This document shows positions 8,982 through 17,549 of a DNA stretch of 55,608 bases, piece by piece. The position numbers and the translations under genes are program-made. The first letter of the stretch is position 1. Every line of letters begins with the position of its first letter. This DNA is from Desulfobacteraceae bacterium (GTDB taxonomy: Bacteria; Desulfobacterota; Desulfobacteria; Desulfobacterales; Desulfobacteraceae), in the NCBI GenBank assembly GCA_016744295.1, contig JADGEQ010000045.1, positions 1 to 55,608 of the forward strand. The letters run 5' to 3'. The notes under the pieces were generated by a model. That model did not search any database. It was given only the letters and a program-made list of their open reading frames with translations, and was not told the DNA's origin.

Positions 8982-9781
8982 CATCGGATAGATTCGGCAA
9001 ATTTCTGGATACAGGCAGGATAGAGTTCCCACTCTTTTTCAAGCCCTTTGCTTTTAACATCATCCAGGGTATCACCCGTTTCAATCTCAAAGGCTTTCTG
9101 GCCGATAATGGGACCGGTATCTTCACCGTAATCAACAAAATGAACCGTGCATCCACCAATTTTGCATCCATACCGGAAGGTATCTCCATATCCATCCGTC
9201 CCCGGAAATGAGGGCAGCAGGGCCGGGTGGATATTCATGATCCGGTATTGACCTTTAACCCTATTGATCCGGTCAATAAAATAGGGGGTCAGCACCCGCA
9301 TGAATCCGGCCAGGACCAGAAGATCGATATCATAGGCGAGAATATGGTCCAGCAGCATTTTTTCCGCAATGGCCCTGGACTTCAAAAAAAATTCAACCCG
9401 CTTCCTTGAATCATTTATTGTCTCAATTTTAACACTTGTATCAGTTGTATAACCGGCATCTGGGGCTATCAATTGCTGTTTTTTTTCCACATCATTCATG
9501 TCAAAATCAGGGGGAAGATCGGCTGAATCAATGCCTTTTTTGCAGGAACGAATAATCTTGGCATAATCTACCACAAAGGTGTCGATACCTGCTTTTTGAG
9601 CCCTTTCAAGCCCTTTAACCCCCGGGGTATCTGAACCGGTAAAACAAATCTTTGCATCAATTTTATTTTCAATGCTGCCGGCCGCTTTATTTTCAATGCT
9701 GCCACCCGATGCGTCAATAATGGCCTGGAGATTGGTACCGCCTCCGGAAATCAAGGTTCCCACATTAATGGTTTTTGCCAT
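8981..9781 (-). CDS. purN: Phosphoribosylglycinamide formyltransferase with insertions
   Basis: Transfers a formyl group from 10-formyl-THF to GAR in purine synthesis. Family hallmarks are ISGGGTNLQAI at the N-terminus (phosphate loop), LAGFMRVL, NIHPALLPSFPG with the catalytic Asn and His, and HFVDYGEDTGPI with the catalytic Asp. At 266 residues it is about 50 longer than typical PurN. One extra block comes from a 24-bp tandem duplication near residues 28-40 (two SIENK copies). Another, of about 40 residues (IDSADLPPDF...), sits between the first beta-alpha units and the LAGFMR core. The catalytic residues are intact, so the enzyme is probably active. Confidence 0.92.
   Translation of the reverse strand: MAKTINVGTLISGGGTNLQAIIDASGGSIENKAAGSIENKIDAKICFTGSDTPGVKGLERAQKAGIDTFVVDYAKIIRSCKKGIDSADLPPDFDMNDVEKKQQLIAPDAGYTTDTSVKIETINDSRKRVEFFLKSRAIAEKMLLDHILAYDIDLLVLAGFMRVLTPYFIDRINRVKGQYRIMNIHPALLPSFPGTDGYGDTFRYGCKIGGCTVHFVDYGEDTGPIIGQKAFEIETGDTLDDVKSKGLEKEWELYPACIQKFAESIR
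9662..9703 (-). repeat. 24-bp tandem duplication inside purN
   Basis: The 18-base unit tttattttcaatgctgcc occurs at 9662-9679 and 9686-9703, separated by ggccgc. It adds eight residues in frame (SIENK plus AAG) to the surface region after the phosphate loop. Confidence 0.9.
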
Positions 9782-9803
9782 GGCCGCTCCTCCTGTTTAA
9801 AGT

Positions 9804-10025
9804 TTATTGATTGCCAAATCCGTTCTGGTCGCCGCAGTCCGGGCACTCCCAGGTAATCCCGTTACAGGTCATTCCCCACTGGTTTTCGTACATGCATGCC
9901 TGGCACATGGCAAAACCGCACCGGCACTGCCAACAGAACATAAACTCACCCTGACAGCAATGGCAGTTATGATTTTTTTTTTGCCTGCGGTTTTCCCGTC
10001 GGGCCCTTGCTTTTTCACCCTTCAT
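9804..10025 (-). CDS. Small cysteine-rich zinc-binding protein
   Basis: A 73-residue protein with 11 cysteines. It has a basic N-terminal tail (KARARRENRRQKK), then CHCC, a CWQCRCG segment, CQAC, a lone Cys54 and CPDCG, consistent with two or more treble-clef or ribbon zinc sites. AAGGAG lies upstream of the ATG at good spacing. It lies just before purN on the same strand and is divergent from polA. No family is recognised. The basic tail plus metal sites suggest nucleic-acid binding, but that is inference. Confidence 0.7.
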   Translation of the reverse strand: MKGEKARARRENRRQKKNHNCHCCQGEFMFCWQCRCGFAMCQACMYENQWGMTCNGITWECPDCGDQNGFGNQ

Positions 10026-10112
10026 ATAAATATACTTCTCCTTTTTTTGAAAAGATAGTATATATGCCCTTAATTTTAGAATAATTCAATATCCAAAAAG
10101 GGTTATACGCAA

Positions 10113-12794
10113 ATGGCAGAATCAAAAAAGATATTTCTGATTGACGGCAGCGCATTTTTATACCGGGCATTCCATGCCATCCGCACCCTAAGCACCTCCA
10201 ATGGCCACCCCACAAATGCCACCTTTGGATTTACCAGAATTCTACTCAAGTTATTAAAGGAAAACAAGCCCGAGTATGCCGTGGTCTTTTTTGATGTCAA
10301 AGGCCCCACCTTCCGCCACACCATGTATGACCAATACAAGGCCAACCGCCCCCCCATGCCCGAAGAACTTGCGGTCCAGATACCCGATGTCAAACGGATG
10401 ATATCGGCCTTAAATATCCCCATTATCTCGAAAATCGGTTTTGAAGCGGATGACCTTGTGGGCACCTATGCCGCCCTGGCCGAAGCCCAGGGCTTTGATG
10501 TGGTCATGGTAACCGGGGACAAGGATTTTATCCAACTGATCACTGACCATTGTGTGCTCTGGGATCCCATGAAGGATACCATCACAGATGTGGCCAAGGT
10601 GCAAGAGGATATGGGGATAACACCGATTCAATTCATTGATGTGCTGGGGCTTGCCGGTGATACTGCCGACAATATTCCAGGGGTCAAGGGCGTTGGGCCC
10701 AAAACAGCCATTAAGCTCATCTCAGAATTTGGGTCCATTGATGGCATTTATGAAAAGATTGACCAGCTTAAAAAGAAGAAAAAACTATATGAGAGTCTTT
10801 GTGCAAGTCAGGAAATTGTCATGTTAAGCCGGGATCTGGCCACCATTGACCGAAAGATCAAGGTTGACAGACCCATTGAAGAATTCAAACTTCCAGCCTT
10901 TGACACCCAGACGGCCTTTGAGTTGTTCAAGGAACTTGAATTTAAAAATCTGGCCTCGGAATTTGCCCAAAAAACCGACAAATCAAAAAAAATATACAAA
11001 TTAATAACCCTGACCCAGGAAATGGAAAAGCTGGCAAAAGTTCTTGAGAACAAAGGAGTGTTTGCCATCGATACCGAAACAACCTCCAAGCATCCCATGG
11101 AGGCGGAACTGGTTGGAATCTCCTTTTCCTATATGGACGACACAGGATTTTACATTCCCATTGCCCACACCCACCCAAGCAACATTGAACAACCCGCAAA
11201 AGAGGAAATCCTGCGCATTTTCAAGCCAATCCTGGAGAATCCGGAGATCCAAAAAGTCGGACAAAATATTAAATATGATTATATTGTTCTGGCAAAATAC
11301 GGCATAAAACTTGAGGGAATTGTCTTTGACACCATGATTGGATCACACCTTCTCAACCCGGCCACCCGGGGTCACAGCCTTGACAGCATTGCCATGGATC
11401 TTTTCGGATACAAAACCATTTCCTATGAGGAAATAGCGGGAAAGGGGAAAAACCAGATCGGGTTTGCAGAAACTCCCATTGAGCAGGCCGTTAATTATGC
11501 GGCAGAAGATGCGGACCTCACCTTCATGGCCTACACAGAATTCAAAAAACAGCTCCAGGAAAAAGAGCTTTTACACCTTATGGAAACCATTGAAGTGCCT
11601 TTAATTTCAGTGCTTGCCCGGATGGAAATGGCTGGGATAAAAGTGGATGCCAAGGCCCTGTCTCATTTGTCCACAACCTTTGAGGCAGAGATGAAAATTC
11701 TTGAGCAGGAAATTTATGATCTGGCAGGGGAAGAGTTCAATATTAATTCTTCCCAGCAGCTTGGGGTCATTCTTTTTGAAAAGCTTAACCTGAAAACCAG
11801 CAAAAAAACAAAAAAGAAAACCGGCTATTCAACAGATGTGGAAGTACTTACCACCCTTGCCAAAACCCATGAACTGCCGGAAAAACTGCTGCGATACCGA
11901 ACCCTGGGCAAATTAAAATCCACCTATGTGGAATCTCTTGTCCAATTAATTCATACTGATACAGGTCGCATACATACCTCCTTTAACCAGGCCATCACCG
12001 TGACAGGGCGCCTGTCAAGTTCCAAACCCAATCTCCAGAATATACCCATTCGGAAGAAAGAGGGCAAACAGATCAGGGAAGCGTTTATCCCGGAAGAGGG
12101 GCACACCCTTATTTCAGCGGATTATTCCCAGATCGAACTGCGCATCTTGGCCCATTGTGCCGAAGATGAGATCTTAATTGAAGCATTTAACAATGATGAG
12201 GATATTCACACCCGGACCGCCCTGGAAGTCTTCGAGGTAATGCCCGCTTTTATCACCGACGATCTGAGGAGCCAGGCAAAAGCCATTAATTTTGGTATTG
12301 TCTACGGGATGAGCGCATTCAGGCTCTCCAATGAATTAAATATCAGCCGGAAAATGGCCACGACCTATATTGATAACTATTTCAAACGATATGCAGGGGT
12401 AAAACAATTCATTGACAATACCATCGAGCAGACCCATAAAAGTTGTGAAGTGTCCACCCTTTTTGGCCGGAAACGGCGGCTGGATGATATCAGATCCTCC
12501 AATGCCAACATTAGAAACTTTGCCCAGCGTGCAGCCATCAACACCCCCATCCAGGGAAGCGCCGCTGACTTGATCAAACTTGCCATGATCCAGATGGAAG
12601 CCGCCCTGGTGAACAACAAAATGTCATCGAGAATGCTGCTTTCGGTCCATGATGAAATCATATTTGAAAGTCCCATGGAAGAAAAAGAGCAATTGATAGA
12701 TCTTGCCAGAAAGGTAATGGAAAATGTAACCCCCCTCAAGGTCCCGTTGAAGGTTAATTTTGGATCCGGCGGCAATTGGGCCCAGGCACATTAA
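10113..12794 (+). CDS. polA: DNA polymerase I
   Basis: Repair and Okazaki-fragment polymerase, 893 residues. Residues 1-290 are the 5'-3' exonuclease (FLIDGSAFLYRAFHAI, GDKDFIQLI, GLAGDTADNIPGVKGVGPKTA). The 3'-5' proofreading domain follows, with DTETTS near residue 320 and an intact YAAEDADLTF. The family A polymerase domain then shows DYSQIELRILAH, the O-helix RSQAKAINFGIVYG and SVHDEIIFE. All three activities therefore appear intact. It diverges from the Cys-rich gene. Confidence 0.97.
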   Translation: MAESKKIFLIDGSAFLYRAFHAIRTLSTSNGHPTNATFGFTRILLKLLKENKPEYAVVFFDVKGPTFRHTMYDQYKANRPPMPEELAVQIPDVKRMISALNIPIISKIGFEADDLVGTYAALAEAQGFDVVMVTGDKDFIQLITDHCVLWDPMKDTITDVAKVQEDMGITPIQFIDVLGLAGDTADNIPGVKGVGPKTAIKLISEFGSIDGIYEKIDQLKKKKKLYESLCASQEIVMLSRDLATIDRKIKVDRPIEEFKLPAFDTQTAFELFKELEFKNLASEFAQKTDKSKKIYKLITLTQEMEKLAKVLENKGVFAIDTETTSKHPMEAELVGISFSYMDDTGFYIPIAHTHPSNIEQPAKEEILRIFKPILENPEIQKVGQNIKYDYIVLAKYGIKLEGIVFDTMIGSHLLNPATRGHSLDSIAMDLFGYKTISYEEIAGKGKNQIGFAETPIEQAVNYAAEDADLTFMAYTEFKKQLQEKELLHLMETIEVPLISVLARMEMAGIKVDAKALSHLSTTFEAEMKILEQEIYDLAGEEFNINSSQQLGVILFEKLNLKTSKKTKKKTGYSTDVEVLTTLAKTHELPEKLLRYRTLGKLKSTYVESLVQLIHTDTGRIHTSFNQAITVTGRLSSSKPNLQNIPIRKKEGKQIREAFIPEEGHTLISADYSQIELRILAHCAEDEILIEAFNNDEDIHTRTALEVFEVMPAFITDDLRSQAKAINFGIVYGMSAFRLSNELNISRKMATTYIDNYFKRYAGVKQFIDNTIEQTHKSCEVSTLFGRKRRLDDIRSSNANIRNFAQRAAINTPIQGSAADLIKLAMIQMEAALVNNKMSSRMLLSVHDEIIFESPMEEKEQLIDLARKVMENVTPLKVPLKVNFGSGGNWAQAH

Positions 12795-12876
12795 AACCAG
12801 CCAGATGACAACCAGACAAATTAAAACCAGACTAATTAGAATCAAACCCATTAATACCAGATGAAGCCAACGTAAG
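12793..12876. repeat. Degenerate short repeats between polA and nadK
   Basis: A run of imperfect 9-12-base units built on ATTAAAACCAG (attaaaaccag, caaccagac, attaaaaccag, actaattag, cccattaataccag) fills the gap. It resembles decayed tandem repeat DNA. I see no hairpin or promoter in it. Confidence 0.5.
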
Positions 12877-12905
12877 CAGGTGAAAATAAAAGGATTGCAG
12901 CAAGC

Positions 12906-13736
12906 ATGAAAAACCAACGTGTCGGGATTGTTATCAAAAACGAAGCCCATGCCCAGGAACAAGCCCGGGAACTGATCAAGAGGCTTGGAGATAAATGTGT
13001 GGTGATTGATACCCAGAAAGATACAGATGATACTATCCCGGATGATCTGATTTGCATCATCGTATTGGGGGGAGACGGCACCTTTTTAAGTGTATCCCGG
13101 TTCATTGAAAACAAATATATTCCCCTGATGGGGGTAAAATTCGGGGAGGTTGGATTTCTTGCCGAAACCACGGAGGAGAATCTCTATGGGGCGGTTGAGG
13201 CGGTGTTCAGAGGTGATTATCTCATACGGGAGCGGTCCAGGCTTAATATCAAGGTAATACGCCAAGGGGAACAGATCATTGATGTGGATGTTCTAAATGA
13301 TGCAGTGATCAACAAGGCCGCCCTTTCCCGACTTGCTTACTGTGCTGTATATTTGGATGATACCTATCTGACCACCTACCGGGCCGACGGCCTCATTGTG
13401 GCAACCCCCACAGGATCCACTGCCTATTCCCTGGCGGCCGGCGGGCCTGTTGTGCATCCGGCAGTACCCTCCATTATCCTAACCCCCATTTGCCCTTTTA
13501 CCCTGACCAACCGGCCATTGCTTATTCCGGACACAACCCGGGTGGAAATCCGGCTTGAGGGCAGTCCCGAAGACATGATACTGACCCTGGACGGCCAGGA
13601 GGGATTTGAAATGGATCCCAAGGATAAAATATTCATCAGAAAAAGCGGTAATTTTGTCAAAACAATTTCCTTTGAAGATCAATCCTATTTCAAGGTATTA
13701 AAAACCCGGCTCAAATGGAGCGGCGGCAGAAGCTGA
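12906..13736 (+). CDS. nadK: NAD kinase
   Basis: Phosphorylates NAD to NADP. The 276-residue protein has the GGDGTFL motif near residue 55 (catalytic Asp), the LNDAV segment and the glycine-rich PTGSTAYSLAAGGP motif, all diagnostic of the family. The length fits bacterial NadK. It lies 110 bp after polA on the same strand and converges with the chemotaxis receptor gene. No oddities are seen. Confidence 0.96.
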   Translation: MKNQRVGIVIKNEAHAQEQARELIKRLGDKCVVIDTQKDTDDTIPDDLICIIVLGGDGTFLSVSRFIENKYIPLMGVKFGEVGFLAETTEENLYGAVEAVFRGDYLIRERSRLNIKVIRQGEQIIDVDVLNDAVINKAALSRLAYCAVYLDDTYLTTYRADGLIVATPTGSTAYSLAAGGPVVHPAVPSIILTPICPFTLTNRPLLIPDTTRVEIRLEGSPEDMILTLDGQEGFEMDPKDKIFIRKSGNFVKTISFEDQSYFKVLKTRLKWSGGRS

Positions 13737-13758
13737 TTGGTCAGGATAGGCCGTCCGA

Positions 13759-15264
13759 TCAGGCGGACAAATCCACCATTCTTACCATCTCCCGGGCCTG
13801 GATTAAAAGGGTGTCTGCATTTTTATCCACCTGGGAGGCTCCGGCTTCAACCCCCTTTGCAGTCTCTTCCAATTGAGAAATATCATGGGAAACCTGTTTT
13901 AACCCCACATCATTTTCCCCCATCATCTGATTGACCGATTCAAACCCGGCTGAAGCCTCATTAATATTTTTTGCCACCTCATTGGTGGCTGCTGACTGCT
14001 CTTCCACGTCCCTTGAAATATTTTCCACTCTTTTATTTGCTTCCTGAACAACTCTGGAGATGGCATCCATTTCTCCTGCTGACCCTTGGGTGGCTTCCTG
14101 GATCTCCTTTACCTGCCGGCTGATTTCACCGGCTGATCCAGAGGTCTGAACCGCCAATGCCTTGATTTCCGTTGCCACAACGGCAAACCCTTTCCCGGCC
14201 TCTCCCGCCCTTGCCGCTTCGATGGTTGCATTTAATGCCAAAAGGTTGATCTGCTCGGAAATGTCCCCGATGGCATCGGTGATTTTGTTGATGGCAGTGG
14301 CAGACTCTCCTAAAATTGTCATCTGGGAAGCTGCTGCTTCGCTTTGGGCAACCGCCCGGGTTGTAATTTCACAGGTTTTCTCTGTACTTTGAGCAATCTG
14401 GGTTATGTTGGCTGTCATCTGTTCTGCAGCAGAGGCAATATTGGAAAAATTATGGGTGGCCTGTTCCATAATGGAAACCATGGAATGGGAATTGGTATTA
14501 ACCTGGTCTGCAATACCTGCAACCCCGGACAGTTTTTTAGCCATATCCGTGGCATTCAGGGTCATATCACCAGAATACTCAGACAGATTTTTTGATGCCT
14601 GGTTCAGGTGGGCGGCATTGTCGTGAACCCCTTTAAAAACAGTTTCCATGGTTATGGTGTCAGCCTGGATTTTTTCATTGCTGACCATACTTTCCCAATA
14701 CCAAAGATAATTATCCTTGGCCATGCGAATGAACATAAAAGAGGAGAAGGCACACAGGATTCCAACCCCCATACCCAGGGATCCATAAAAAAACCCCCAG
14801 AGGGTGATGGGCACCATCATCAGCAAGGTAAAATTTCTGGAAAGGGCAAAATGCGGCCCCAGGGAGCTGGTTGCACCGGCTGCCAATCCGCAAAGAATCA
14901 CAAGGGTAAAAAACAAAGGCCATTCAAGGGGATAATAAATTGCCATCACAAGGCCCAGTATTCCCCATAAAATACCGGATACTAGATTAAACCCTATAAT
15001 CATGTTAACCCAGGCCCGTGGAGCCAGATCAAATCCCCTTGGCACCTTTTTGGCCATGACGATTCGGATACCGGAGATGACAAATATGAGAATTCCAAAC
15101 GTTGCCAGAACCATTGGATGATCCATTCGCATGGGGGTGATCACCGCAACAAAGATAAACAATGCAAAATGAGCGATCACCGAGGTCAACGAACGGCTGG
15201 CAAGCGCCAGCACCTGTTCTTTTTTGTACCGTAAAATTAATTTTGGATCGACCGCTTTCCCCAT
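13759..15264 (-). CDS. Methyl-accepting chemotaxis protein with a six-TM sensor region
   Basis: A 501-residue receptor. The N-terminal 170 residues contain six predicted membrane helices and no periplasmic sensing domain. The rest is a cytoplasmic coiled-coil signalling domain with the conserved hairpin tip EQINLLALNATIEAARAGEAGKGFAVVA (written here only to identify the region near residue 350). There is no HAMP domain. The start at 15264 follows GAAGGAGGG; the longer open frame upstream is rejected. It converges with nadK. The membrane-helix bundle could sense membrane state or a lipophilic ligand, but this is inference. Confidence 0.93.
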   Translation of the reverse strand: MGKAVDPKLILRYKKEQVLALASRSLTSVIAHFALFIFVAVITPMRMDHPMVLATFGILIFVISGIRIVMAKKVPRGFDLAPRAWVNMIIGFNLVSGILWGILGLVMAIYYPLEWPLFFTLVILCGLAAGATSSLGPHFALSRNFTLLMMVPITLWGFFYGSLGMGVGILCAFSSFMFIRMAKDNYLWYWESMVSNEKIQADTITMETVFKGVHDNAAHLNQASKNLSEYSGDMTLNATDMAKKLSGVAGIADQVNTNSHSMVSIMEQATHNFSNIASAAEQMTANITQIAQSTEKTCEITTRAVAQSEAAASQMTILGESATAINKITDAIGDISEQINLLALNATIEAARAGEAGKGFAVVATEIKALAVQTSGSAGEISRQVKEIQEATQGSAGEMDAISRVVQEANKRVENISRDVEEQSAATNEVAKNINEASAGFESVNQMMGENDVGLKQVSHDISQLEETAKGVEAGASQVDKNADTLLIQAREMVRMVDLSA

Positions 15265-15389
15265 ACTCCCTCCTTCATTCGTTATCAAAAACATGCAATC
15301 TAAATAAAAACATTGTTCACACATTTCCCACAAAAATATTGAAAAAGTCAAGAAAAAATCGGTCCCCCTGGCACATAAAGGCCCGGGTA

Positions 15390-17315
15390 TTATACAGAAC
15401 TTGCTATCTCTTCGGCCTCACTTATACAATACATCAGATGCCGGGGAGATTTGGCATCGCCAATAAAATAAAATTTGGCATCGGTCTTTTTTGCAAGTTT
15501 CTTGGCATCACGGATGGGCAGCTGCTTTTCAGAAATAACCATCGTATCGAAGCCTGTCAGGGTGATGGGTTCCCCATTGGATTTAAACACAGCGCCATCA
15601 TCGGTAACGGCCTGAACAGCCACATTTTTATACAGGCGAACCTTTCCCTTTTTCAGGCGTTCCCTCAGATAATACCGGTCATTGCTGGACATCTCTTCTG
15701 CAAAACTCTTTTTCCGGTTCAACACCACCACTTGTTTTCCCTGGTCTGCCAGAAAATCCGCAGTGATCAAACCGGTCATCCCCCCACCCAGAACAATCAC
15801 ACGGTCCCCTGGTTTTTCCTTGCCCCTGAGCAGATCCACATTGGTTATCAACCCCATATCCGTCTGAAACAATCCCTTTATCACAGGCATATCCGGCAGG
15901 GAACCCGTGGCGAGAATCACATGGTCAGGCTTGATCTCATTCAAAATATCCATGGACAAGGTTGTGTTATACCGGATCTCGACCCCGAGACGATCCAGCT
16001 CCTTATTAAAAAAATTTAAAATATCCCCCATCTCCCCCCGGCCCGGGGCAATGGCCGCCAGGGCCAAAAGACCGCCAAAAGCAGATGACCTTTCACAAAG
16101 ACAAACATCGTGTCCATTCAGGGCAAACATCCTGGCGGTTGCCATTCCAGCAGGACCTGCGCCAACCACCATCACCTTTAGCTTAGTTTGCGGGCCTGTT
16201 TTTTCCTTAATTTTATATTCCCTTCCCACATCGGGGTTGACCACACAGGACCCTGGTTCCTTTGCCAAAACCGCATGAATGCAGCCAAGACAGCATCCCA
16301 CACAGGGACGAATCTGGGAAAAATTACCTTCCCGGGCCTTTCTTGGATAGTGGGGGTCTGCCAAAAAAGACCGTCCCATGGAAACCATATCGGCTTTTCC
16401 CTCTTTCAATATCTGATTTGCATGTTCCGGGTCCTTGATCCTGCCCACGGTGATCACCGGAATGTTTACCACCTTTTCCACGGCCTCGGCCAGATGGACA
16501 AAGCAGCCCTGGGGGGTGTACATGGAGGGGATGGTCAACTCAGTGGAGCCATAGACCCCGCCGGAAACATGAAGATAGGCCACCCCAGCTGTTTCAAGCA
16601 AAGGGGCAAGGCGCACCGTGTCTTTGAGTTCCCAGCCATTTTCTATATAATCGTTCCCATTGATCCGGATGCCCACGGGAAAATCTTTTCCTGCTTTTTC
16701 CCGGATGGCGTCAATGATCTCAAATAAAAACCGGGTGCGGTTCTCAAAGGACCCGCCGTATTCGTCGGTTCTGATATTGGAGTTGGGGGCCATAAATTGG
16801 TTGATCAGATATCCGTGGGCTCCGTGGATTTCAATAAAGTCAAACCCCGACTCCCTGCACCGCCGGGCAGAATCACCAAAACAACCAATCAATTCTTTTA
16901 TTTCCTGAATTTCAAGGGCCCTGACCTCGCCTTTAACAACAGCCGGGGCCGGAATGGCCGAAGGGGCAACCTTTTGGGGAAGATAGGACTGTCGCCCCCC
17001 GTGCATGAGCTGAACCCCAAATTTTGTATCATACTTTTTTACCCGGTCCACCATTATCTTTAATGAGGGGATGCAAGAATCATCATACATCTGGGGAAGA
17101 TCCGGCAGTTCCTGTCCCCCCGGGTGGACACTGCCCCCTCCCACCAGCATCATACCCGCTTCCCCGCGGGCCCGCTCCACAAAATATTCAATCAGCTGAT
17201 CTGTTACATGGCAATTGTCATCCACCCCGAAATTGATGCTCATGGCGGACATCATAAGCCGGTTCTTTACCGTCATATTTCCTATTTGGATCGGATTAAA
17301 AAGGTGTGATAGCAT
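15390..17315 (-). CDS. NADH:flavin oxidoreductase / 2,4-dienoyl-CoA reductase-like
   Basis: A 641-residue iron-sulfur flavoprotein. Residues 1-330 are an old-yellow-enzyme TIM barrel for FMN (HGAHGYLINQF, GRSFLADP). Cys338, Cys341, Cys345 and Cys357 give the C-x2-C-x3-C-x11-C pattern for a 4Fe-4S cluster, with an extra Cys342. The C-terminal half has two dinucleotide folds, GAGPAG at 386-391 for FAD and GGGMTG further on for NAD(P). This matches FadH/BaiCD/trimethylamine-dehydrogenase relatives. Substrates could be enoyl- or dienoyl-CoA or other enones. AAGGGGAG precedes the ATG. A TetR-like operator lies about 90 bp upstream. Confidence 0.92.
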   Translation of the reverse strand: MLSHLFNPIQIGNMTVKNRLMMSAMSINFGVDDNCHVTDQLIEYFVERARGEAGMMLVGGGSVHPGGQELPDLPQMYDDSCIPSLKIMVDRVKKYDTKFGVQLMHGGRQSYLPQKVAPSAIPAPAVVKGEVRALEIQEIKELIGCFGDSARRCRESGFDFIEIHGAHGYLINQFMAPNSNIRTDEYGGSFENRTRFLFEIIDAIREKAGKDFPVGIRINGNDYIENGWELKDTVRLAPLLETAGVAYLHVSGGVYGSTELTIPSMYTPQGCFVHLAEAVEKVVNIPVITVGRIKDPEHANQILKEGKADMVSMGRSFLADPHYPRKAREGNFSQIRPCVGCCLGCIHAVLAKEPGSCVVNPDVGREYKIKEKTGPQTKLKVMVVGAGPAGMATARMFALNGHDVCLCERSSAFGGLLALAAIAPGRGEMGDILNFFNKELDRLGVEIRYNTTLSMDILNEIKPDHVILATGSLPDMPVIKGLFQTDMGLITNVDLLRGKEKPGDRVIVLGGGMTGLITADFLADQGKQVVVLNRKKSFAEEMSSNDRYYLRERLKKGKVRLYKNVAVQAVTDDGAVFKSNGEPITLTGFDTMVISEKQLPIRDAKKLAKKTDAKFYFIGDAKSPRHLMYCISEAEEIASSV

Positions 17316-17384
17316 CAAGACTCCCCTTGGTTGCGAACAATTTTTAGTAAACAATGTACAACTACACTTACCTGACAACTCAAA

Positions 17385-17426
17385 TCTAAACGAACGGGTA
17401 TAGACTATCCGGTCTAAACGAACAGG
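17385..17426 (-). promoter_or_regulatory. TetR-like operator with flanking direct repeats
   Basis: TAGAC-TATCCG-GTCTA (17401-17416) is an inverted repeat. It is flanked by two copies of TCTAAACGAACRGG, 28 bp apart, at 17385 and 17413. It sits upstream of the flavoprotein gene at 17315 and downstream of the GTPase gene. The half-site resembles those of TetR-type repressors that control old-yellow-enzyme genes, but no such regulator is encoded nearby. Confidence 0.5.
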
Positions 17427-17549
17427 TTGAAACAAACAACAGATTAAATCTGTAAAACAAGTTTGACTAAATCAAACTTTAGTGTGTTACACAAGTTTTT
17501 TTTCATTCCACCGGGATCAATGATAAAAGACGAATCAAAAGACAGAAGA

